NCBI RefSeq assembly: GCF_003201865.1
Contig: NZ_QJJJ01000014.1
Span: 41,982 to 105,981 of the forward strand
Length of the DNA stretch: 64,000 nt
DNA from: Methylobacterium sp. B4
GTDB taxonomy: Bacteria; Pseudomonadota; Alphaproteobacteria; Rhizobiales; Beijerinckiaceae
Reading direction: 5' to 3'
The notes under the pieces were generated by a model. It saw nothing but the letters and a program-made list of their open reading frames with translations, did no database searches and was not told the DNA's origin. The position numbers were made by a program, and so were the translations under genes. Positions 1 to 7,129 of this stretch are shown piece after piece. How positions within the stretch are numbered: position 1 is the first letter of the stretch; every line of letters starts with the position of its first letter.

Positions 1-114
1 GACGTCTCCGTTTTCTCTCCCGAACATCGAGAGTTAGACAGAGGGCGGGGCAAGTCAACGCGAAGGCGAGCCGGCGCAGGCCCCCCCGACCGACCGCTGC
101 CGGAAATCCCGGGC

Positions 115-1674
115 TCAGCGCGCGGCCGAGGCCATCCGCGACCTGCGGCGCTCGATCGAGGAAGGGATGCGCAGGGATTCGCGGTATTTCGCGACCGTGC
201 GGCGGGCGATATCGACGCCCTCGTCGCGCAGGCGCTGCACCAGAGCGTCGTCGGAGAGCACGTCCGCGGCCTCCGCATCGACGAGCTGCTTGATGCGGTG
301 GCGCACGGCCTCGGAGGAATGGGCCGCCGCCCCGGCCGCACCGGGGATCGCCGCGGTGAAGAAGTACTTCATCTCCAGCGTGCCGCGGCTGGTGCCGATC
401 GACTTGTTTGAGGTCACCCGCGAGACGGTCGACTCGTGCATGCCGATCGCTTCGGCGACGGTCTTGAGGTTCAGGGGCCGCAGGTGGGCAACGCCGTGCA
501 GGAAGAAGGCGTCCTGCTGGCGCACGATCTCGGTGGCGACCTTGAGAATGGTGCGCGCGCGCTGCTCCAGGCTTCGGGTGAGCCAGTTGGCGGTCTGCAG
601 GCATTCGGAGAGGAACGCCTTGTCCCCGTCGGCGACCGCGCCCTTCGAGACGCGGGCATAGTAGCTCTGGTTGACCAGCACCCGCGGCAGCGCTTCGGAA
701 TTCAGCTCCACCAGCCAGGAGCCGTCGGGGGCCGCACGCACGAAGACATCGGGGATCAGCACCTCGACGGCGTGGGCGCCGAAGGCCCGGCCGGGCTTCG
801 GGTCGAGACGGCGGATCTCGGACAGCATTTCGACGAGATCCTCGTCGTCCACGCCGCAGAGGCGCCGCAAAGCCGGAAAATCCCGCTTGGCCACGAGGTC
901 GAGGCGCGAGACCAGCGCCTGCATGGCCGGGTCGAAGCGATCCTGCTCGCGCAGCTGGATCGCGAGGCATTCGGCGAGGTCGCGCGCGGCCACGCCCGGG
1001 GGGTCGAAGCTCTGGACCAGCTTCAGCACGCGGGCGACGTCGTCGAGCGCGGCGCCGAGCCGCTCGGCCACGAGATCGATCTCCTCGCGCAGGTAGCCGG
1101 CCTCGTCCACCGCATCGATCAGGAAGCTGCCGATCAGCCGGTCGGTGGGGTTCTGCGTGGCGAGGTCGAGCTGCGCCGCGAGGTGCTCGCGCAGGCTGGT
1201 CTCGGCGGTCAGCGTCGCCTCGAAGTCGGGAAGTTCGCCGTCGAAGCTGCCGCCGGTGTTGCCGTAGGGCGCGGGCGTCAGCGAGAGCATGTCGCCGCTG
1301 CCCGTATCGCGGGGGGTGGGGTTCTCGTCGGCGAAGACGTTGTCGAGGCGGGTATCGAGGTCGCCCTCGATCTCGCCGCGGCTCGGCGTCATCTCGGAGG
1401 CGAGCCAAGCTTCGGACTCGGGCGCGTCCCCGCCCTCGTAGCCCTCGCCGGCGCCGTCGTAGGCCTCACCGTCCGACGACGCTTCCGGCGCCTCGCGCTC
1501 GGGGGCACCCTCGCCCTCGATACGCTCCAGCAGCGGATTGCGCTCCAGCTCAGCATCGACATAGGCTGCCAGATCGAGCTGCGAGAGTTGCAGCAGCTTG
1601 ATCGCCTGCAGCAGTTGCGGCGTCATCACCAGGGCCTGGCCCTGGCGCATCTCGAGGCGCTGCATCAAACTCAT
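115..1674 (-). CDS. rpoN: RNA polymerase sigma-54 factor RpoN
   Basis: This is the sigma factor that directs RNA polymerase to -24/-12 promoters and needs AAA+ activators to open them. The N-terminus carries the Gln/Leu-rich region I (MSLMQRLEMRQGQALVMTPQ), followed by an acidic region II at about residues 50-120. A helix-turn-helix lies around residues 403-432 (LKTVAEAIGMHESTVSRV). The diagnostic RpoN box ARRTVAKYRE is at 490-499. The predicted 519 residues are normal for the family. I start at MSLMQRLEMRQ because family members begin there; an in-frame start 17 codons upstream would add an unusual leader. It follows lptB on the same strand, as in most alphaproteobacteria, but a 400-bp gap with a hairpin terminator separates them, so it likely has its own promoter. 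Confidence 0.97.
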   Translation of the reverse strand: MSLMQRLEMRQGQALVMTPQLLQAIKLLQLSQLDLAAYVDAELERNPLLERIEGEGAPEREAPEASSDGEAYDGAGEGYEGGDAPESEAWLASEMTPSRGEIEGDLDTRLDNVFADENPTPRDTGSGDMLSLTPAPYGNTGGSFDGELPDFEATLTAETSLREHLAAQLDLATQNPTDRLIGSFLIDAVDEAGYLREEIDLVAERLGAALDDVARVLKLVQSFDPPGVAARDLAECLAIQLREQDRFDPAMQALVSRLDLVAKRDFPALRRLCGVDDEDLVEMLSEIRRLDPKPGRAFGAHAVEVLIPDVFVRAAPDGSWLVELNSEALPRVLVNQSYYARVSKGAVADGDKAFLSECLQTANWLTRSLEQRARTILKVATEIVRQQDAFFLHGVAHLRPLNLKTVAEAIGMHESTVSRVTSNKSIGTSRGTLEMKYFFTAAIPGAAGAAAHSSEAVRHRIKQLVDAEAADVLSDDALVQRLRDEGVDIARRTVAKYRESLRIPSSIERRRSRMASAAR

Positions 1675-2077
1675 GGCGACGCTCAACCCCCGACAAGCCT
1701 GAAGGAACTGCCAGCCGCAAGCCACTCGGCCGCATCGGCACGCTTCTTGCTTCCTCCTGAGTTAGGTTTAGACCCGGCCGAGCCTTCCGTCAAAGCGTGA
1801 TTGGCGGCACCCGCTCCGAAATCCATGCAAGCCGGCAGCATTGTCACAGAGTTCTCGCCGGATGCGGCCCGGCCGGCCCACACGCTCCGCGTGAGCCGGT
1901 TTCCATTCGTGCCATCGCGAGGATCAAGAATCCCTTGCGCGGCCCCGGGCGGCAACCGTCATGGTTCAGAAGCGGTGATCGCGGCGGCGCGTGTTTTACG
2001 CGGCGAGCGTTTTCCGATCCGGCGGCGGACGGCCGCCATCGTGCTCAGGCAGGCGAAGGGATGGCTTCGATCAAAGT
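1675..2077. other. Intergenic region between rpoN and lptB
   Basis: These 403 bases contain no convincing protein gene on either strand. They must hold the rpoN promoter, reading leftward. On the plus strand they also carry a near-perfect -24/-12 element at 1736-1751, listed separately. Confidence 0.6.
1736..1751 (+). promoter_or_regulatory. Candidate sigma-54 (-24/-12) promoter, antisense to the rpoN leader
   Basis: The plus strand reads cggcacgcttcttgct. It matches the sigma-54 consensus TGGCACG-N4-TTGCW at every fixed position except the first, and has the required 10-bp spacing between the GG and GC dinucleotides. It points away from rpoN into a gene-free 330-bp stretch, so any product would be a leader or small RNA. 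Function is inferred from sequence match alone. Confidence 0.4.
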
Positions 2078-2098
2078 TTAAAGGCGAAAATCTTCGCC
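2066..2098 (-). terminator. Rho-independent terminator overlapping the lptB stop codon
   Basis: On the minus strand a 6-bp GC-rich stem with a 4-base loop (arms at 2083-2088 and 2093-2098) is followed by TTTAAACTTT. The stem forms the last lptB codons and the T-rich tail contains the TAA stop. It would end the lpt transcript before rpoN. Confidence 0.55.
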
Positions 2099-2935
2099 GA
2101 GATAGAGCCGCCGCGCATCCTCGTTCGCCACGATCTGCTCGGGCGTGCCTTCGGTGAGGATGCGGCCGGAATGGGCGATGTAGGCCCGGTCGATCAGACC
2201 CAGGGTCTCGCGGACGTTGTGGTCGGTGATGAGCACGCCGATGCCGCGCTGCTTCAGGTGCTTCACGAGATCCTGGATGTCGCCGACCGCGATCGGGTCG
2301 ATGCCGGCGAAGGGCTCGTCGAGCAGCATGTAGCTCGGGGACGAGGCGAGCGCCCGGGCGATCTCGCAGCGCCGCCGCTCACCGCCGGACAGGGCGATGG
2401 AGGGCGACTTGCGCAGGCGCGCGATGTCGAACTCTTCCAGCAGCGAATCGAGCTTGCGCTCGCGGGCCTTGCGGTCGGGCTCGGCCACCTCCAGCACGGC
2501 GCGGATGTTGTCCTCGACCGAGAGCCCGCGGAAGATCGAGGCCTCCTGCGGCAGGTAGCCGATGCCGAGCCGGGCGCGCTGGTACATCGGCAGGTTCGTG
2601 ATCTCCAGGCCGTCGAGGCTGATATAGCCGCGGTCGGCCGGCACGAGGCCGGTGATCATGTAGAAGATCGTGGTCTTGCCCGCGCCGTTGGGCCCCAGCA
2701 GCCCCACCGCCTCGCCGTTATGGACGGTGAGACCCGCCTCGTGGACCACGGTGCGCGCGCCGTAGCTCTTGCGCAGCCCCCGCACGTGCAGGACGCCCGG
2801 ACCACCGCCCTCGGCGGCGAGGCTCCCGGCGGCCTGCGCGGTCGTCGGATTGCGGCCGAGCACCCGACCGAGCCAGGAGCCCTTCCGGCCGCGCGGCGGC
2901 TCGGCGCCCGCCTGGAGCGACACGCCCGTGGGCAT
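2078..2935 (-). CDS. lptB: LPS export ABC transporter ATP-binding protein LptB
   Basis: This cytoplasmic ATPase powers lipopolysaccharide extraction by LptB2FGC. In the 285-residue product I see the Walker A motif GPNGAGKT (81-88), Q-loop Gln130, the signature LSGGE (182-186), Walker B MLLDEP (203-208) and the H-loop His239. It ends in a family-typical tail (RLYLGEDFRL). About 45 residues precede the ABC domain, a basic linker absent from the E. coli protein. The start is uncertain: ATG at 2935 is used, but a GTG at 2950 lies 2 bases from the lptA stop and could couple translation. It is the last gene of rnd-lptC-lptA-lptB. Confidence 0.95.
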   Translation of the reverse strand: MPTGVSLQAGAEPPRGRKGSWLGRVLGRNPTTAQAAGSLAAEGGGPGVLHVRGLRKSYGARTVVHEAGLTVHNGEAVGLLGPNGAGKTTIFYMITGLVPADRGYISLDGLEITNLPMYQRARLGIGYLPQEASIFRGLSVEDNIRAVLEVAEPDRKARERKLDSLLEEFDIARLRKSPSIALSGGERRRCEIARALASSPSYMLLDEPFAGIDPIAVGDIQDLVKHLKQRGIGVLITDHNVRETLGLIDRAYIAHSGRILTEGTPEQIVANEDARRLYLGEDFRL

Positions 2936-2952
2936 TCCCGAGGGCGTCACGA

Positions 2953-3762
2953 TCAGTTCGCCTGCGCCCGCGTCTTGATCGAGGGCTTCTCGGCCGGCTT
3001 CTCGGTCGTCTTGGAACCGGGCTTGGCCGCCACCGCCGGCGCGGCACAGCCCTTCGGCTGGCTGCCCTTGGCAGCCGCCTTGTCGCCGCCCTCGCCGGGC
3101 ACGAACATCGCCGAGACGCGCCCGCCGGCAACCGGGTCCATGTTCGCCCTGCCGCTGGCCATGTCGTAGACGAGCCGCGAGCCGCGGGTCACGTTCTGGC
3201 ACTGGCTGAGCACGACGTTGCCGGTCAGCACGATGCGCTTGGCGACCTGATCGAACACCGCGTTGTCGCCCGTGGCGACCTGATCCTTCTGGGCCACCGT
3301 GACGGGACCGGCGCACTCGACCTTGCGGATGCCGTTGCCGCCGAGCGCATCGACCGCCTTGGCCTTGGCGTCGTCCGACGCCTCGGACTCGGTCTTGGCC
3401 GCGTCCTTGCCCGGATCCTTGTCCTTGTCGCGCTTGTAGTGGACCGTCATCGCCGAGCAGCGGATCGTGCTGTCGCCCTGCACCGCCACGACGTTGCCGG
3501 CGAAGATCGCCTTGTTCTCGCGGTCGAACACATCGAGCCGGTCGGCGTCGATCTTGATCGGGCCCTTGCCGCCGCCGACGGTGCCGAGCGGCGCGGACTT
3601 CTCCTTCGACGCATCCTTGGCCACGTCCTTGGCCGGCTGCTGCGCCGTGGCGCCGGCCCCGGGATGGGTCAGGCCGAGGACGAGACCGAAAGCGAGCCCG
3701 AGGGTACGGCCAAGGGTACGGCCAAGGGTGCGGCCGCGAGTCAGGCCGGAATGGGCGCTCAT
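2953..3762 (-). CDS. lptA: Periplasmic LPS bridge protein LptA
   Basis: LptA forms the periplasmic bridge that carries lipopolysaccharide from LptC to LptD. The 269-residue product starts with a signal peptide and then an OstA/LptA beta-jellyroll (starting near IKIDADRLDVFDRENKAIF and ending near RVSAMFVP). A low-complexity Lys/Asp/Ala insert sits in the middle, and a Lys/Pro/Ala-rich tail follows. The ATG overlaps the lptC stop (ATGA), so translation is probably coupled. The signal peptide contains three RTLG units encoded by a 12-bp tandem repeat, which is unusual. Confidence 0.92.
   Translation of the reverse strand: MSAHSGLTRGRTLGRTLGRTLGLAFGLVLGLTHPGAGATAQQPAKDVAKDASKEKSAPLGTVGGGKGPIKIDADRLDVFDRENKAIFAGNVVAVQGDSTIRCSAMTVHYKRDKDKDPGKDAAKTESEASDDAKAKAVDALGGNGIRKVECAGPVTVAQKDQVATGDNAVFDQVAKRIVLTGNVVLSQCQNVTRGSRLVYDMASGRANMDPVAGGRVSAMFVPGEGGDKAAAKGSQPKGCAAPAVAAKPGSKTTEKPAEKPSIKTRAQAN
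3703..3738. repeat. 12-bp tandem repeat in the lptA signal peptide
   Basis: Two identical 12-bp units (ggtacggccaag) and a third diverged unit (ggtgcggccgcg) lie head to tail. They encode repeated Arg-Thr-Leu-Gly blocks in the n/h-region boundary of the LptA signal peptide. Because the unit is a multiple of three, copy-number slippage would keep the frame. Confidence 0.8.
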
Positions 3763-4526
3763 CGGGCCTGCTCCGACGGTTCGGCCGCGGAGGTGCGGAT
3801 GCGCTCCGACTCCGCCTTCGCGGCGACCTTCGCATCCCCTTTCGTCCCCGGCTCCTCGCCGTGGAACACGGCGTGCACGCCGCCGACGAAGGACACGACC
3901 CGGCCGTTCTCGACCACGTCGAGGCTGTCGGCGACGATCAACCCGGCGGGGACCGTGACGGTGACCGCCTTGGACGAGCGCAGACTCCCGCTCTTGAAAT
4001 CGACGGTGGCGACGGAGAGGCGGATCTCCTCGCCCTTGTCGGTCCAGAGGCGGATGTCGTTCTCGAGGTTGAGCGATTCGCGGGTGGAGTCGAACACGCC
4101 GCCGCGCGCCTCCAGATAGGCGCGCCCGCCCTTGTCGTCGGTGGCGACGTGGCCCTTCATGGCCTGCAATTCGATGATGCTCGGCTTGCGCACGTCCTGC
4201 TGCGCGGCGTCGGCGATCACCTCGTAACCGCGCTCGCCCTTGCGGAAGCCGGACAGGCGCGGGTTCTCCATGGTCACCTTGGTGCCCGAGACGCTGATCG
4301 GACCGACCGAGACGTTGGGGATGCTGCCGGAAAGCGGGCCGTAGAGCACGATCGCGGCCAGCCCGAACATGGCGAGGCCGGCGACGACGGGAATGACCCG
4401 GCGTAGCGTCCGCACCTGCGCGCTGTGCCGGCGTGCGCGCCCGTGCGCCCGCTTGCGGCGCGCGTTCTCGTTCGCGGCGAGCGCGAGGAGATCCGTCTCC
4501 GTCTGGATGGTGTCCGCCGCCTGCAT
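3759..4526 (-). CDS. lptC: LPS export system protein LptC
   Basis: LptC is the bitopic inner-membrane component that receives lipopolysaccharide from LptB2FG and passes it to LptA. The product is 255 residues: a basic cytoplasmic N-terminus (residues 20-42), one membrane segment at about 44-65 (VIPVVAGLAMFGLAAIVLYG), and a periplasmic LptC beta-jellyroll (VTMENPRLSGF..., then a run of DNDIRLWT-type strands). The C-terminal extension is Ala/Glu/Lys-rich. It overlaps lptA by 4 bases and lies 216 bases downstream of the RNase D gene on the same strand. Confidence 0.92.
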   Translation of the reverse strand: MQAADTIQTETDLLALAANENARRKRAHGRARRHSAQVRTLRRVIPVVAGLAMFGLAAIVLYGPLSGSIPNVSVGPISVSGTKVTMENPRLSGFRKGERGYEVIADAAQQDVRKPSIIELQAMKGHVATDDKGGRAYLEARGGVFDSTRESLNLENDIRLWTDKGEEIRLSVATVDFKSGSLRSSKAVTVTVPAGLIVADSLDVVENGRVVSFVGGVHAVFHGEEPGTKGDAKVAAKAESERIRTSAAEPSEQAR

Positions 4527-4742
4527 CGCGTTCCTGAGGGGGTCGGCGCGCCTGCGGTCGCGCCCTGCCGGCCGGATGCCCCGGTGCGGTGGCGAAGTTA
4601 TGGCCTCGTCTCGCGGCCGGGATCAACGGTGCCCGCGTGCGCCCCCGCACGAAGAGCGGCCGGAATCATCCTGCCTGCGAAGACATTTCCCGTCCCCGTT
4701 GCAGCCCGGCATCGTTTCCCGATCGAAGTCGTGGGTTTTGCT

Positions 4743-5372
4743 TCAGGAATGAGCGAAGATATCGACCTCCGGCCAGCCCGCGAGATCGAGTTTCGCCCGG
4801 GTGGGCAGGAATTCGAAGCAGGCATTGGCGATCGCGGTGCGCCCTTCGCGGGCGAGCATCGCGTCGAGGCGCTCGCGGGCGGCGTGGAGATGGAGCACGT
4901 CGGAGGCCGCGTAATCGATCTGCGCCTGACTCAAGGTGTCCGCGCCCCAGTCCGACGATTGCTGCTGCTTGGAGAGATCGACGCCGACGAGTTCGCGCAC
5001 CACGTCCTTCAGGCCGTGCCGGTCGGTATAGGTGCGGGCGAGCTTCGAGGCGATCTTGGTGCAGTAGACCGGGGCGGGCATCACGCCGAAAGCGTTGAAC
5101 AACGCCGCGAGATCGAAGCGGGCGAAGTGGAAGATCTTGACGACGCCCGCATCGGCCAGAACCGCCTTCAACCGTTCCGGCGCCGGATCGCCCGGGCGGA
5201 TCTGCACCACGTCGGCGCTGCCGTCGCCCCGCGAGACCTGCACGACGCAGAGCCGGTCGCGGTGCGGGTTGAGCCCCAGGGTTTCCGTGTCGATGGCGAT
5301 GGCCGCGCCGGGCTCGAAATCGGGGGGAAGGTCGCCGTGATGGAGGCGGATCCGGTGGCTGGCGGCGGACAT
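4743..5372 (-). CDS. rnd: Ribonuclease D family 3'-5' exonuclease
   Basis: This is a short, 209-residue DEDDy exonuclease that trims RNA 3' ends. The catalytic set is visible: Asp28 and Glu30 in IAIDTETLGL, Asp87 in FHFARFDLAAL, and Tyr154/Asp158 in IDYAASDVLHL. It lacks the C-terminal HRDC domains of E. coli RNase D, so it is the minimal form common in alphaproteobacteria. The start at MSAASHRI fits the family; an upstream in-frame start would add 27 residues without family support. It heads the rnd-lptCAB cluster. Confidence 0.9.
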   Translation of the reverse strand: MSAASHRIRLHHGDLPPDFEPGAAIAIDTETLGLNPHRDRLCVVQVSRGDGSADVVQIRPGDPAPERLKAVLADAGVVKIFHFARFDLAALFNAFGVMPAPVYCTKIASKLARTYTDRHGLKDVVRELVGVDLSKQQQSSDWGADTLSQAQIDYAASDVLHLHAARERLDAMLAREGRTAIANACFEFLPTRAKLDLAGWPEVDIFAHS

Positions 5373-5474
5373 TCTCGCGCGGGCGCTTTCGAAGGGTCGG
5401 GCAAGGGGCACGCAAACGGGCGTGAGCGCCCGCGGTAGCACCGCGGGGCCCATCCGGAAAGGCTGCCTTCGCGA

Positions 5475-5498
5475 CCGGGCGCTCGCGGGAGCGCCCGG
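5475..5498 (-). terminator. Hairpin terminator downstream of the helix-hairpin-helix gene
   Basis: A perfect 10-bp GC-rich stem (ccgggcgctc / gagcgcccgg) with a 4-base loop lies 12 bases past the stop of the gene ending at 5511. There is no T-run, so it could also act as an mRNA 3' stabiliser. Confidence 0.5.
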
Positions 5499-5510
5499 CG
5501 CACGGCTCGC

Positions 5511-5870
5511 CTATTTCTGCTTGGCGATGATCCGGTCCTTGATCTCGGCATAGACCGACTCGGGCAGGATCTTCTTGCGCACCAGCTCGTCCTTGCCCCG
5601 GTAGGGCCGGCCCTTGACGATGGCGGCGGAGCGTGCCTCCCCGATGCCCTTGAGCTGGCTCAGCTCCTCGGCACTGGCCGAGTTGATGTCGATGAGGGCC
5701 GCCTTCGCGTCCGGCTTCGCCGCATCCGGGGTGGCGGCGGGCGCCGTCGACGGGGCAGCGGCCGGGGGCCTCGCGGCCGGCGGGGTGGCCGGGCTCGGCG
5801 CCTGGGCGAGCGCAGGCGCGGCGGCGAGGCCGAGGAGCAGGGTCAGGGTGGGGATCAGGGAAGCACGCAT
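5511..5870 (-). CDS. Secreted helix-hairpin-helix (ComEA-like) protein
   Basis: The 119-residue product has a clear signal peptide (MRASLIPTLTLLLGLAAAPALAQ), a Pro/Ala-rich linker of about 35 residues, and a C-terminal helix-hairpin-helix domain (DINSASAEELSQLKGIGEAR) of the ComEA/T2SS-K type. Such domains bind DNA non-specifically in competence proteins. No other competence genes are visible here, so a DNA-uptake role is only a possibility. It reads away from the divergent CsbD-like gene and ends at a strong hairpin. Confidence 0.85.
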   Translation of the reverse strand: MRASLIPTLTLLLGLAAAPALAQAPSPATPPAARPPAAAPSTAPAATPDAAKPDAKAALIDINSASAEELSQLKGIGEARSAAIVKGRPYRGKDELVRKKILPESVYAEIKDRIIAKQK

Positions 5871-6026
5871 GTCGATCTCCCGACAGCGGGCGGCGGGGCG
5901 CCGCACCGGTATCCTAGGGATAAGGCGGGCCGCTTGAACCGCGTTTGAACGGCCCCGGGTGGACCGGCCACGCCTCAGGCTGCAACCGCGTCCCCCTGAA
6001 ATGCTCTGACTGCGCAATTCTTTCCC

Positions 6027-6051
6027 GGAACAAGCTCGCCCGCGATCCGTT
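6027..6051 (+). promoter_or_regulatory. Candidate EcfG (general stress response) promoter
   Basis: The sequence GGAAC, 16 bases, then CGTT matches the alphaproteobacterial EcfG/sigma-T consensus (GGAAC-N16/17-CGTT). It lies about 110 bases before the CsbD-like gene, a plausible stress-response target. Confidence 0.55.
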
Positions 6052-6161
6052 CGTGGTCCGCTGTGCTGCCGGTCCGCTCCTGGGTCCGGCCCGGCCGATG
6101 CTCCGCCCTCTCGAACGCGGCGGAAGCCAGAACACGTTTCGAACGAGAGAGGATCGAGGCC

Positions 6162-6494
6162 ATGGTCGACAGCGACAGGATCACGGGCGCCGCGCGGGAA
6201 CTCGGCGGCAAGGTGCAGGGTGCGGTCGGCAGCCTGAGCGGCTCGCGCGACGACGTGGCGGCGGGCCGGCTGCGCGAGGCAACGGGCCGCGCGGAGAATG
6301 TCTACGGACAGGCCAAGGACGCCGTGCGCCATGCCGCCGACGAGGCCTACGACGTGGCGGAAGAGGCCTACGATCGCGGCCGCCGGACCCTCAAGGAGGG
6401 CCATGAGCGCTCCGTCGAGTGGCCGCACGCCTCGTTGCTCGTGGCCGGATTGATCGGCTTCGGGCTCGGCCTGCTGGTGCGCGGGCGCAACTGA
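6162..6494 (+). CDS. CsbD-like stress response protein with C-terminal membrane segment
   Basis: The 110-residue product begins with a CsbD-type repeat (DRITGAARELGGKVQGAVG, then GRLREATGRAENVYGQAKD), a small helical protein family induced by general stress. A C-terminal hydrophobic segment (ASLLVAGLIGFGLGLLVRGRN) resembles the membrane anchors of the DUF883/ElaB group. A consensus EcfG promoter sits upstream, which fits PhyR-EcfG control. The molecular function of the family is unknown. Confidence 0.85.
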   Translation: MVDSDRITGAARELGGKVQGAVGSLSGSRDDVAAGRLREATGRAENVYGQAKDAVRHAADEAYDVAEEAYDRGRRTLKEGHERSVEWPHASLLVAGLIGFGLGLLVRGRN

Positions 6495-6639
6495 GGCCCG
6501 GCGCACCCGGCATCCGGCGACCTCACGTCGCCGGATGCGAACCGGCCGGTCGCGCGTTGTTCCTTCGGGATCCGGCCGAGCGGCCGGGTACCCGCTCCTT
6601 CCGCCGACCTGCGGCGATCACCAAGGAATCGACGACACG

Positions 6640-7074
6640 ATGAAGCTGACCCTCGCGCTTGCCGCCACCGTCACCGCCCTCCTCGCGGCCGCGCCGGCCT
6701 TCGCCGCGCCCGCTCCGCAGAGCCCGATCGAGGCTCTGGTCAAGGGTGATCTGCCGACCGGCTACAGCCAGTACCGCCGCTACGGGCACCGCCATTACGG
6801 CCACCGCCGCCACGGCTACGGGCGGGGTTGGCGCAGCGGCTATCGCCGGGGGCCGGGCGTGGGCGCCGCGGTCGGCGCGGGCGTAGCGGGTCTGGCGGCG
6901 GGCGCCATCCTCGGCGGCGCGATCGCCAATTCGCAGGCGCAGGCCGCTCCGGTCGTCGTGCAGGGCGGCCCGAGCCCCGAAGCGGTCGCCGCCTGCGCCC
7001 GGCGCTTCCGCTCCTACGATGCACGGAGCGGGACCTATCTCGGCAATGACGGCGCCCGGCATCCCTGTCCGTAA
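6640..7074 (+). CDS. BA14K-family secreted protein
   Basis: The 144-residue product has a signal peptide (cleavage near AFAAPAP), a His/Arg/Tyr/Gly-rich middle (RRYGHRHYGHRRHGYGRGW), and a glycine-zipper-like hydrophobic stretch (GAAVGAGVAGLAAGAILGGA). It ends with the BA14K signature (CARRFRSYDARSGTYLGNDG, then RHPCP). Members in Brucella and rhizobia are envelope proteins with reported lectin-like or immunogenic properties; the role here is unknown. It ends 35 bases from the convergent diguanylate cyclase gene. Confidence 0.85.
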   Translation: MKLTLALAATVTALLAAAPAFAAPAPQSPIEALVKGDLPTGYSQYRRYGHRHYGHRRHGYGRGWRSGYRRGPGVGAAVGAGVAGLAAGAILGGAIANSQAQAAPVVVQGGPSPEAVAACARRFRSYDARSGTYLGNDGARHPCP

Positions 7075-7082
7075 CGCAGCCC

Positions 7083-7129
7083 GCCGGTTCACCCGCGCGG
7101 CGAAAGCCTCATCGCACGGGTGAGCCGGC
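7083..7129. terminator. Bidirectional hairpin between convergent genes
   Basis: Arms at 7083-7095 and 7117-7129 form a 13-bp stem with one G-T pair around a 21-base loop. They lie between the BA14K and diguanylate cyclase genes and overlap the latter's stop. Confidence 0.4.

Noticed and set aside
1..114. Leftmost bases downstream of rpoN
   Set aside because: No gene is supported here; hpf often follows rpoN but is not visible in the window.
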